From the NCBI RefSeq assembly GCF_013450295.1, contig NZ_SKBR01000002.1, forward strand, positions 1,907,772-1,971,771: 64,000 bases of DNA, read 5' to 3'. Source of the DNA: Streptomyces sp. AJS327 (GTDB taxonomy: Bacteria > Actinomycetota > Actinomycetes > Streptomycetales > Streptomycetaceae). Position numbers and translations under genes: made by a program. Numbering within the stretch: position 1 is the first letter of the stretch; each line of letters opens with the position of its first letter. This document shows positions 41,680-62,417 of the stretch, one piece after another. A model generated the notes under the pieces. That model had not been told where the DNA came from. It worked only from the letters and a program-made list of their open reading frames with translations, and did no database searches.

Positions 41680-44600
41680 ATGGTTGCATCGAACGAGAAG
41701 CTGCTCGAAGCGCTGCGGACCTCGCTGAAGGAGACCGAGCGGCTGCGTGAGCAGAACCTGCGGCTGACCGACGCCGACCGCGAGCCGGTGGCCGTGGTCG
41801 CGATGGGGTGCCGCTTTCCGGGCGGAGTGGGTTCCCCGCGGGAGCTGTGGGAACTGGTCGCCGAGGGCCGGGACGCGATCGTGCCGTTCCCCCAGGACCG
41901 CGGCTGGGACCTGGCCGCGCTCTACGACGAGAATCCCGACCGGGCCGGTTCGTCCTACGTCCGCGAGGGCGGCTTCCTCACCGACGTGGCCGGGTTCGAC
42001 GCGGAGTTCTTCGGTATCTCCCCGCGTGAGGCGCTGGCCATGGACCCGCAGCAGCGGCTCCTCCTGGAGACCAGCTGGGAGACGCTGGAGTCCGCCGGGA
42101 TCGACCCCCGGAGCCTGCGCGACAGCGACACCGGTGTCTTCGTCGGCTCTAACGGGGCGGACTACGGAACGGTGCTCGTCGGCGGCCCCGAGGAGACCGA
42201 CGGCTATCTCGCCACCGGCAACGCCACCAGCGTGCTCTCCGGCCGGATCTCCTACAGCCTCGGGTTCGAGGGACCGGCCGTCACTGTCGACACGGCCTGC
42301 TCCTCGTCCCTCGTCGCCCTGCACCTCGCCGCCCAGTCCCTGCGGCGGGAGGAGTGCGCCCTCGCCCTGGCCGGCGGGGTGACCGTGCTGGCGGCGCCCA
42401 CCGTCTTCACCGAGTTCTCCCGGCAGCGCGGACTCGCCCGGGACGGCCGCTGCAAGTCCTTCGCGGCGTCCGCGGATGGTACGGGTTGGGGCGAGGGGGT
42501 CGGGATGGTGCTCCTGGAACGTCTCTCGGACGCGCGGCGTAACGGTCACCGGGTGCTCGCGGTCCTGCGTGGTTCGGCGGTCAACCAGGATGGTGCCTCC
42601 AACGGGCTGACCGCGCCCAACGGGCCCAGCCAGCAGCGGGTCATCGGGGCGGCCCTCGCGGCGGCGCGCCTGACCCCGGCCGAGGTCGACATGGTCGAGG
42701 CGCACGGTACGGGGACCAGGCTGGGTGACCCGATCGAGGCGCAGGCGCTCCTCGCTACCTACGGTCAACAGCGGCCGGAGGGGCGGCCGTTGTGGCTCGG
42801 TTCGGTGAAGTCCAACATCGGCCACACCCAGGCCGCCGCCGGAGTCGCCGGCGTGATCAAGGCGGTGATGGCGTTGCGGCACGGCGTACTCCCGGCGAGC
42901 CTGCACATCGACGTCCCCAGCGATCAGGTCGACTGGTCAGCCGGCGCGGTGCGACTCCTCACCGAGACCCGCCCCTGGCCGCGCGGGGACCGCCCGCGCC
43001 GCGCCGCGGTCTCCTCGTTCGGCATGAGCGGCACCAACGCGCACCTCGTGCTGGAGGAGAGCGACGAGGAGGACACCGACCCGGAGCGCGCGGCACCCGG
43101 CGCCCCGGCCCGGGACACCTCCGCGCTGGGCGGTCCCGTGCCACCCGTGTGGCTGCTCTCCGCCAGGTCAGCGGCCGCGCTGCGCGGTCAGGCCCGCGCG
43201 CTGCTCGCGCACCTGGAGGCCCACCCGGACGCGGACCCGCTGGCCGTGGCGCGCGCCCTGGCCACCACCCGCTCCTCCTTCGCTCACCGGGCCGCGGTCG
43301 TCGGCACCGAACAGACCGTGCTCCAGGACGCGTTGCGCGCCCTCGTCACGGACGAGCCGCACCCCGCGCTGGTCAGCGGCGCCGCCCAGGACAGCCCGCC
43401 GGTGGTGTTTGTGTTTCCGGGGCAGGGGGCGCAGTGGGTGGGGATGGCGTTGGAGTTGGCGGCGGTGTCGTCGGTGTTTGCGGGTCGGTTGGCTGAGTGT
43501 GGGCGTGCGTTGGAGTTGTTTGTGGGGTGGCGGTTGGAGGATGTGTTGGGTGATGAGGTGGCGTTGGGGCGGGTGGATGTGGTGCAGCCGGTGTTGTGGG
43601 CGGTGATGGTGGCGTTGGCTGAGGTGTGGCGTTCGGTGGGGGTGGTGCCGTGGGCGGTGGTGGGGCATTCGCAGGGGGAGATTGCGGCGGCTGTGGTGAG
43701 TGGTGCGTTGAGTGTGGTGGATGGTGCGCGGGTGGTGGTGTTGCGGTCGCGTGTGTTGGCGGGGTTGTCGGGGTTGGGGGGGATGGTGGTGTTGCCGTTG
43801 TCGGTGGGGGAGGTTGGTGGGTTGTTGGGTGGGGGGTTGGAGTTGGCTGCGGTGAATGGTCCGCGTTCGGTGGTGGTTTCGGGTGGGTGGGGTGTGTTGG
43901 AGGAGGTGTGTGCGGGGGTGGAGGGTGCGCGGTGGGTTTCGGTGGATTATGCGTCGCATTCGTCGCAGGTGGAGTGTGTGGAGGGTGAGTTGGTGGGGTT
44001 GTTGGGGGATGTGTGTCCGGGTGTTGGGGGGGTGCCGTTGTGGTCGACGGTGACGGGTGGGTGGGTGGAGGGTGGGGAGTTGGATGGTGGTTATTGGTAT
44101 CGGAATGTGCGGGAGACGGTGCGTTTTGGGGAGGCTGTTGAGGAGTTGGGTGGGCGGGGGTGTGTGTTTGTTGAGGTGAGTCCGCATCCGGTGTTGGTTC
44201 CGGGGGTGGGGTTTCCGGGGGTGGGTTCGTTGCGTCGTGGTGAGGGTGGGTTGGGTCGTTTTTTGGTGTCGGTTGCTGAGGCTCATTGTCTTGGGGTGGT
44301 TGTTGACTGGGCTGGGGTGTTGCCGGAGGCGGTCCCCACTGACCTGCCCACCTACGCCTTCCAACACCAGCGCTACTGGCCGCGTCCCAAGCCCGCACCC
44401 AGCGCCGACCCGGTCGACGCCGCCTTCTGGAGCGCGGTCGAGCACGCCGACGTCGAGGCGCTCACCACCCAGCTCGGCGCCGAGACGGCCGATGCCCTGG
44501 AAGACGCCCTTCCGGCCCTCGCCACCTGGCGCCGCGCTCGTCGCGACCAGGCGGACCTGGACTCCTGGCGGTACCGCGTCGGCTGGACCCGGCTGCCGGA

Positions 44601-46491
44601 CGCCGCCCCCGCCGTGCTGTCGGGCCGCTGGCTCCTGGTCACCGAAGAGCGGGGAGCGGAAGAGCGGGCGGAGACCGGCCACGCGGCCCGGGCGGAGGCC
44701 GTCGGCGCGGCGCTCGTGGCCGCCGGAGCCGAGGTCGTGCGCGGCTCAGTCGAAGAGGCGGCCGCCCGTGCCCTCGCCGAAGGCTCGCGGCTGACCGGTG
44801 TGGTCGCACTGGTCTCCTCGGCTACGGCGGTGCTCGGGCTCGTCCAGGAGCTGGGCGAGCCCGAACACCCCGTACCGCTGTGGTGCCTGACTCACCGCGC
44901 CGTGACGGTGGGGGACGGCGACACGCCGCCCGACCCCCACACGGCGCAGATCTGGGGGCTGGGCCGGGTGGTCGCCCTCGAACGGGCCCAGAACTGGGGC
45001 GGGTTGATGGATCTTCCGGAAACCGTGGACGGCGCGGCCGCTGCTCAGGTGGTCCGGGTCCTCGGCGCGGCGGACGGGGAGGACCAGGTGGCCGTCCGGG
45101 ACGGTGCCGCTTTCGGGCGAAGGCTGCGTCGCGCGGCGCCCGTCCCGTCGGGTTTGGTGGGGTCGTGGGGGGTTGGTGGGTTGTCGGTGTTGGTGACGGG
45201 GGGTACGGGTGGGTTGGGTGTGGGGGTTGCGCGGTGGTTGGCTGGTCGGGGTGTGGGGCGTTTGGTGTTGGTGAGTCGTGGGGGTTGGGGTGGGGTGGGT
45301 GTGGGTGAGTTGGTGGGGGAGTTGGGTGGGTTGGGGGTTGAGGTGGTGGTGGTGGCTTGTGATGTGTCTGATCGTGGGGCTGTGGGGTGGTTGTTGCGGG
45401 AGTATTCGGTGTCGGCTGTGTTTCATGTGGCGGGTGTGGTGGATGACGGGGTGGTGGGGTCGTTGAGTGGGGAGCGGTTGGGTGGTGTGTTGGGTGCGAA
45501 GGCGGTGGGTGCGGATCATTTGGATTCTGTGGCGCGGGAGTTGGGTGTGGTGTGGGAGGAGTTTGTGGTGTTCTCGTCTTTTGCGGGGACGGTGGGTGGT
45601 GCGGGGCAGGGGAGTTATGCGGCGGCGAACGCGCATGTGGACGCGTTGGTTGAGCGTCGTCGTGCTGAGGGGTTGGCGGCCACGTCGGTGGCCTGGGGCC
45701 CCTGGGCCGAGCGGGGACTGGCCACCGGTGCGGCCGCCGCCGACCGGATGTCCCGCGGAGGCATGAGCGCCATGGCCCCCGCCCTCGCCTTCACCGCGCT
45801 GGAGCAGGCACTCCTCGCGGAGGAGACGCATCTGGTGGTCGCCGACGTGGACTGGCGGCGCTTCGGCGACTCCTTCCTGACCGGCCGACCGAGCCCCCTG
45901 CTCTCCGAACTCCCGGAAATCCAGGCGAGTGTGGCCGAGCGGGGGACGCCGGACGGGGAACCGTCCGGCGGTCTGCGCGCTTCCCTGCGGGATCGCCCCG
46001 CCGCCGAGCAGCGCGCGACCCTGCTGGGACTGGTGCGCGCCCAGGCCGCCGCCGTACTCGGCCATGACTCGCCCGCCTCCGTGATGGACACGCGGGCCTT
46101 CCGGGAGGCCGGTTTCGACTCACTCACCGCGGTCGAGCTCCGCAACCGCCTCGCCGCCGCCACCGGCCTCACCCTGCCCGCCACGCTCGTCTTCGACCAC
46201 CCCACTCCGGTCGCGCTCGCGGAGTGGCTGCACGCCGAACTCGGCGACCCGGAGACCGGCGACTCCGCCGAGAGCGACCTCGACCAGCTCGAACGCGCCC
46301 TGGATACGCTGAAGCCGGGCAGCGCCACCCACACGCGGGTGATGCTGCGTATGCAGGCCCTGGTGGCCCGCTGGCGTGACGACACCCCCGTCGCGGAACC
46401 CGAAGCCGCCGAAGAGGGCGACGAGTTCGGAGCCGCCTCGGACGACGACGAACTCTTCGGGCTCATCGGAGAGAAGTTCGGCATCTCATGA
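41680..46491 (+). CDS. Type I PKS single module KS-AT(methylmalonyl)-KR-ACP (PKS4)
   Basis: 1603 residues; ATG 41680 with a GGGA ribosome site, 29 bases after PKS3. N-terminal docking helix (NEKLLEALRTSLKETERLREQ). KS Cys207 and both His motifs. AT has RVDVVQ, Ser664 in GHSQGE and YASH at 757-760, so it should select methylmalonyl-CoA. KR has a VDD loop (B-type) and Tyr1313; ACP Ser1481. There is no DH or ER, so it adds a methyl-branched beta-hydroxy unit. The C-terminal tail DDDELFGLIGEKFG is a docking element. Its AT is DNA-identical to that of PKS6 module 2 and its KR to that of PKS3 module 3, so much of this gene is shared repeat. Confidence 0.95.
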   Translation: MVASNEKLLEALRTSLKETERLREQNLRLTDADREPVAVVAMGCRFPGGVGSPRELWELVAEGRDAIVPFPQDRGWDLAALYDENPDRAGSSYVREGGFLTDVAGFDAEFFGISPREALAMDPQQRLLLETSWETLESAGIDPRSLRDSDTGVFVGSNGADYGTVLVGGPEETDGYLATGNATSVLSGRISYSLGFEGPAVTVDTACSSSLVALHLAAQSLRREECALALAGGVTVLAAPTVFTEFSRQRGLARDGRCKSFAASADGTGWGEGVGMVLLERLSDARRNGHRVLAVLRGSAVNQDGASNGLTAPNGPSQQRVIGAALAAARLTPAEVDMVEAHGTGTRLGDPIEAQALLATYGQQRPEGRPLWLGSVKSNIGHTQAAAGVAGVIKAVMALRHGVLPASLHIDVPSDQVDWSAGAVRLLTETRPWPRGDRPRRAAVSSFGMSGTNAHLVLEESDEEDTDPERAAPGAPARDTSALGGPVPPVWLLSARSAAALRGQARALLAHLEAHPDADPLAVARALATTRSSFAHRAAVVGTEQTVLQDALRALVTDEPHPALVSGAAQDSPPVVFVFPGQGAQWVGMALELAAVSSVFAGRLAECGRALELFVGWRLEDVLGDEVALGRVDVVQPVLWAVMVALAEVWRSVGVVPWAVVGHSQGEIAAAVVSGALSVVDGARVVVLRSRVLAGLSGLGGMVVLPLSVGEVGGLLGGGLELAAVNGPRSVVVSGGWGVLEEVCAGVEGARWVSVDYASHSSQVECVEGELVGLLGDVCPGVGGVPLWSTVTGGWVEGGELDGGYWYRNVRETVRFGEAVEELGGRGCVFVEVSPHPVLVPGVGFPGVGSLRRGEGGLGRFLVSVAEAHCLGVVVDWAGVLPEAVPTDLPTYAFQHQRYWPRPKPAPSADPVDAAFWSAVEHADVEALTTQLGAETADALEDALPALATWRRARRDQADLDSWRYRVGWTRLPDAAPAVLSGRWLLVTEERGAEERAETGHAARAEAVGAALVAAGAEVVRGSVEEAAARALAEGSRLTGVVALVSSATAVLGLVQELGEPEHPVPLWCLTHRAVTVGDGDTPPDPHTAQIWGLGRVVALERAQNWGGLMDLPETVDGAAAAQVVRVLGAADGEDQVAVRDGAAFGRRLRRAAPVPSGLVGSWGVGGLSVLVTGGTGGLGVGVARWLAGRGVGRLVLVSRGGWGGVGVGELVGELGGLGVEVVVVACDVSDRGAVGWLLREYSVSAVFHVAGVVDDGVVGSLSGERLGGVLGAKAVGADHLDSVARELGVVWEEFVVFSSFAGTVGGAGQGSYAAANAHVDALVERRRAEGLAATSVAWGPWAERGLATGAAAADRMSRGGMSAMAPALAFTALEQALLAEETHLVVADVDWRRFGDSFLTGRPSPLLSELPEIQASVAERGTPDGEPSGGLRASLRDRPAAEQRATLLGLVRAQAAAVLGHDSPASVMDTRAFREAGFDSLTAVELRNRLAAATGLTLPATLVFDHPTPVALAEWLHAELGDPETGDSAESDLDQLERALDTLKPGSATHTRVMLRMQALVARWRDDTPVAEPEAAEEGDEFGAASDDDELFGLIGEKFGIS
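42445..42645 (+). repeat. Homogenised KS patch, copy E1 (PKS4)
   Basis: 201-base stretch of the KS domain closely matching 57203-57403 in PKS6 module 2, with a handful of C/T differences. Less skewed than the A-D blocks. The same two modules share the identical methylmalonyl-AT block downstream. Confidence 0.7.
43397..44329 (+). repeat. GRINS-like methylmalonyl-AT repeat, copy C1 (PKS4)
   Basis: 933-base block apparently identical to 58137-59069 (offset 14740), from the VVFVFPGQG start of the AT to the end of the post-AT linker. Extreme sense-strand G/T bias with TTG, GTG and GGG codons; the flanks switch abruptly to C-ending codons. Confidence 0.92.
45149..45711 (+). repeat. GRINS-like KR repeat, copy D2 (PKS4)
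   Basis: Second copy of 40353-40915. After the block the two KRs diverge at once (ESGMTADEA versus RGLATGAAA). Confidence 0.9.
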
Positions 46492-46560
46492 CCGGCACCG
46501 GCGTCCCGCCGAGCACCCGGACGGCCGCAACCCGCCCCGCACCCCGCATCAGCCCGAACG

Positions 46561-46566
46561 AGGAGG
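46561..46566 (+). promoter_or_regulatory. Ribosome binding site AGGAGG deciding the PKS5 start
   Basis: AGGAGG ends 5 bases before GTG 46572. This favours GTG 46572 over the in-frame ATG at 46488, which overlaps the PKS4 stop but would add 28 residues without docking-domain character. Confidence 0.75.
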
Positions 46567-46571
46567 CCCCC

Positions 46572-49500
46572 GTGTCCAACGAAGACAAGCTCCGCCACTT
46601 CCTCAAGCGGGTCTCCGCCGAGCTGGAACAGACCCAGGAGCGGCTGCGCGAGAACGAGGCCAGGGACAGCGAGCCCATCGCCGTGGTCGCCATGGGCTGC
46701 CGTTTCCCTGGCGGCGCCGACACCCCCGAGGCGCTGTGGGAACTGCTGCTCTCCGGCGGGGACGCGATCACCGGCTTCCCCACCGACCGTGACTGGGACC
46801 TCGACACCCTCCTCGGGCCAGACTCGCCGGGTGCCTCGCACGCCCGCGAGGCCGGATTCCTGCATGACGTTGGCGAGTTCGACGCCGCCTTCTTCGGTAT
46901 CTCACCGCGCGAGGCGCTCGCCCTCGACCCGCAGCAGCGTCTCCTCCTGGAGATCTCCTGGGAGGCCCTGGAACGTGGCGCGATCGACCCGGGCAGCCTG
47001 CGCGGCAGCCGCACCGGCGTCTTCGTCGGCACGAACGGACAGGACTACGCACCGGTCGCCGTGGACTCGCCGGACGACCTCGGCGGCCACATCATGACCG
47101 GCAACGCGGCCAGCGTGCTCTCCGGGCGGCTCTCGTACGTGCACGGGTTCGAGGGACCGTCGGTCACCGTGGACACCGCCTGCTCGGCGTCGCTGGTCGC
47201 GCTGCACCTCGCCTGCCAGTCACTGCGCCAGCGCGAGTGCGGGCTCGCGCTGGCCGGTGGCGCCACCGTGATGGCGATGCCCACCCTCTTCACCGAGTTC
47301 TCCCGGCAGGGCGGTCTGGCCGCCGACGGCCGCTGCAAGGCCTTCGCCGCCGCGGCGGACGGCACCGGCTGGGGCGAGGGCGCGGGCGTGCTGCTGCTCG
47401 AACGGCTCTCGGACGCGCGAGTCAACGGCCACGAGATCCTGGCAGTCATCCGGGGCTCGGCGGTCAACCAGGACGGCACCTCCAACGGCATCACCGCACC
47501 CAGCGGACCGGCCCAGCAGCGCGTCATCGAACAGGCCCTCAGCAGCGCCCGGTTGACACCCGCGCAGGTGGACGCGGTCGAGGCGCACGGTACGGGGACC
47601 AGGCTGGGTGACCCGATCGAGGCTCAGGCGCTCCTCGCGACCTACGGTCAACAGCGGCCGGAGGAGCGGCCGTTGTGGCTCGGTTCGGTGAAGTCCAACA
47701 TCGGCCACACCCAGGCCGCCGCCGGAGTCGCCGGAGTCATCAAGATGATCCTGGCCCTGCGGGCCGGAGTGCTGCCCAGGACCCTCCACGTGGACGCCCC
47801 CACCGACCAGGTCGACTGGTCGCCGGGCACCGTGCGGCTGCTCACCCGTACCACCCCCTGGCCGGAGACCGGTGAACCCCGTCGCGCCGGTGTCTCCGCC
47901 TTCGGCGTCAGCGGCACCAACGCTCACCTCGTCCTGGAACAGGCCCCCGGCGAGGAGCGGGCGGCCACACCGGCTCCCGGACCCGACCGTGCCTTCCCGG
48001 TCCTGCTCTCCGCCCGCGACGAGGCCGGACTGCGCGCCAGTGCCACCGCCCTCCGTGTGCATCTCGACGCCCACCCCGGCACTCCGCTGTCGGACCTGGC
48101 ACTCTCCTCGGCCACCACGCGTGCCGCCCTGGAACACCGGGCTTCCCTCACGGTCGCCGACCACCCGGATCTGGTACGCGGCCTCACCGTCCTCGCGGAG
48201 GGCGGCGCCTACCCGGGCCTCGCGCGAGGCAGCCTGAACGCGGCACCGGACGCCGGGGGCACCGCGTTCCTGTTCTCGGGGCAGGGGTCGCAACGGTTGG
48301 GTATGGGGCGGGAGTTGTATGGGGCGTTTCCGGTGTTCGCGGCTGTGTTCGATGAGGTGTGTGGGGAGTTGGATGGTCATCTGGGTGGGTCGGTGCGGGG
48401 TGTGGTGTTTGGTGATGACGCTGTGTTGTTGGGGCGGACGGTGTGGGCGCAGGCGGGGTTGTTCGCGGTGGAGGTGGCGTTGTTCCGGTTGTTGGAGTCG
48501 TGGGGTGTGCGGCCGGACTACCTGCTGGGTCATTCGATTGGTGAGGTGGCGGCGGCTTGTGTGGCGGGGGTGTTCTCGTTGCCGGACGCGGCTCGACTCG
48601 TCGCCGCGCGGGGTCGGTTGATGGATGCGTTGCCTGGGGGTGGGGCGATGGTGGCGGTGGGGGCCTCGTGCGAGGTCGTCGTGGGCCTGTTGTCGGGGTA
48701 TGAGGGTCGGGTTGAGGTGGCGGCGGTGAATGGTCCGGCGTCGGTGGTGGTGTCGGGCGAGGCGGACGCGGTGGCGCGGATCGCTGACACGGCCCGTGAG
48801 GCCGGTCATCGGACCAAGCAGTTGGAGGTGAGCCACGCGTTCCACTCCCCGCGCATGGAGCCCATGCTCGCCGAGTTCGCCGAAGTGCTGGGGACGTTGG
48901 AGTTCCGCGAGCCGCGGATCCCGGTCGTCTCCAACGTCACCGGCGAACTCGCGGCCCCGGACGAACTCCGCGATCCTGCGTACTGGGCCCGCCACGTCCG
49001 CCAGCCGGTCCTCTTCCTGGAGGGCGTCCGTACCCTCGCCGCGCGGGGCGTGACCCGATACGTCGAACTGGGCCCCGACGCCGTCCTGACCGCCGCCGCC
49101 CAGGACTGCCTTCCCGGGGCCGACGGCGACGTGACCGCGCCGCCCCTGTTCACCGCCCTGCTTCGCCGTGACCGCCCCGCCGACCGGACGCTCGCCGCCG
49201 CGCTCGGCCAGCTCTGGTGCCGCGGCGTGGTCCCCGACTGGCAAGCGGTGTACGAGGGTTCGGAGGCCCGGCGCGTCGCGCTGCCGACCTACCCGTTCCA
49301 GCGGGAGCGGTACTGGGCGCGCGGCGCCGCCGGAACCCGTCCCGGCGCGCTCTCCACCGGCATGCAGTACCGCACCACCTGGCACCTCCTCCCCACGCCC
49401 ACCGGGCGTGACCTCACGGGAACCTGGCTGGTCGTGGGGACGGACCCGGGAACCGCCGGCGCCGCTCTGGCGGCCCGGGGCGCCACGGTACGCACCCTTC

Positions 49501-51271
49501 CGGCCGTCGGCGAGGACACCTCCCGAGGCGAACTGGCTGCCAGCATCCGTCAGTTGACCCCTCTCGCCGGTGTGCTCCACCTCCCGGCACCGGCCGGTGA
49601 GTCCGGCGCCGCCGGAGCGCTGGTCCTGCACCAGGCGCTCGGCGACGCCGGGGTTGCCGCGCCCCTGTGGTGCGCGACACGCGGAGCCGTGGCCACCGGA
49701 GACGGGAACAGGATCACCGCGCCCGAGCAGGCGCAGGTGTGGGGGCTCGGCCGGGCCGCCGCGCTGGAGACTCCCGACCGCTGGGGCGGACTTGTCGACC
49801 TGCCGCCGGGGCAGCTGGACACCGCGGGGGCCGAACGCCTCGCCGTCCTGCTCGCCGACCCGGGTGACGAGGACCAACTGGCCCTCCGGGACACCGGGTT
49901 GTACGGCCGTCGGCTGGAACGCGTGGAGCGCGCGACGGCCCCCACGAAGCGCTGGCGTCCCGAGGGCACGGTCCTGATCACCGGCGGCACCGGCGCCCTC
50001 GGCGGCCACCTCGCCCGGCACCTGGCTGGCCGGGGCGTCGGCCATCTGCTGCTGCTCAGCCGCCGGGGCCCCGACGCCCCGGGCGCCGAGAGACTCGCCG
50101 AGGAACTCACCGCCACGGGAGCGCGGGTCACCGTGACCGCCTGTGACGTGGCCGACTCCGACCAGCTGGCCGCCGTGCTGGCCCACGTACCGGAGGAGTT
50201 CCCGCTGACGGCGGTCGTGCACACGGCGGGGGTGCTCGACGACGGTGTGCTGGACGCACTGACCCCACGACGGCTCGCGGCCGTCTCGCGCCCCAAGGCG
50301 GAGGCCGCCGCGAACCTCGCCCGGCACACCCGCGACGCCGGGCTCTCCGCGTTCGTCCTCTACTCCTCCTTCGCTGGCGCGGTGGGCGGCGCGGGCCAGG
50401 GCAACTACGCGGCCGCCAACGCCCATCTCGACGCGCTCGCCGAGCAGTTGAGGGCCGAAGGAGTGCCCGCCACCGCACTCGCCTGGGGTGCCTGGGATGG
50501 CGGCGGCATGGCGGCCGACGAGGCCGCGGTCAGTGAGCGTCTCGACCGGCACGGAGTGCGCCCCATGAGCCCGGAGCGTGCCCTGGACGGACTCCAGCAG
50601 GCGCTGGACCACGGGGACGCCTGCCTGGCGGTGGCCGATATCGACTGGTCACGGTTCGGCCGCGGGCTCACCGCCGTCCGGCTGAGCGCGCTGCTGTCCA
50701 CGCTCCCCGAGGCCGACGCGCGCACCGCCGCGGCACCCGCCGCCACGGCGGCCCCCGCCTATGCCGAACTCCCCGCCCTGGAACGCGCCGAGGCCCTGCT
50801 CGACCTCGTCCGCGATCGGGCGGCGAACGTGCTCGGGCACGGTACGGCGGAACGGGTCGAGGACCAACGCCCCTTCCGAGACCTGGGGTTCGACTCCCTG
50901 ATGGCGGTAGACCTGCGGAACGCGCTCGGTGCGGCGACCGGCCTCACCCTGGACTCGACGGTGGTCTTCGACCACCCGAGCCCACGAGCGCTCGCCGCCC
51001 ATCTGGACACCGTCCTCGGCGGCACCGCGGCCACCCGCGTCCTCGCCAGCCTGGACCGTCTCCAGAGCGCGCTGCCCGACCTGGACCCGGACGACGCGGT
51101 GCGCGCCGAGGCCGCCGACCGGCTGGAGGCCCTGCTCGCGACGCTCCGCGCCGACCGCCCGGACTCCGCCGGCAGCCCCACCTCGGAAGGCAGCCAACCC
51201 CCGGCGAACACCGAGGACCTCTCCGCCGACGACCTGTTCGCCTACATCGACGAGAAGTACGGAACCCGCTG

Positions 51272-51272
<1 letters not shown>
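46572..51272 (+). CDS. Type I PKS single module KS-AT(malonyl)-KR-ACP (PKS5)
   Basis: About 1566 residues from GTG 46572, which gives the usual head SNEDKLRHFLKRVSAELEQ. An upstream ATG at 46488 overlaps the PKS4 stop and would also be open, but lacks such a ribosome site. KS Cys204 (DTACSAS), AT Ser655 in GHSIGE with HAFH from residue 755 (malonyl), KR LITGGTGALG with LDD loop and Tyr1279, ACP Ser1442. No DH, so the unit carries a B-type beta-hydroxyl. The tail ADDLFAYIDEKYG is a docking element. The stop overlaps the PKS6 ATG by one base (TGATG). Confidence 0.94.
48267..48874 (+). repeat. GRINS-like malonyl-AT repeat, copy B5 (PKS5)
   Basis: 608-base block sharing its first part with B1 and nearly identical overall to B6 at 52967-53574. 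It carries the ARIADTAREAGHRTKQ variant and ends shortly after HAFHSPRMEPMLAE. Strong G/T bias. Confidence 0.88.
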
Positions 51273-62359
<11,087 letters not shown>

Positions 62360-62417
62360 ACCAGGCACCGGAGGACACGAACCCGGCAGCAGTGCCGAAG
62401 GGGACGGGACACCGACT

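Noticed and set aside
46488..46571. Earlier PKS5 start at the ATG overlapping the PKS4 stop
   Set aside because: AGGAGG at 46561 and the docking-helix head at GTG 46572 support the later start; the extra residues look like untranslated leader.
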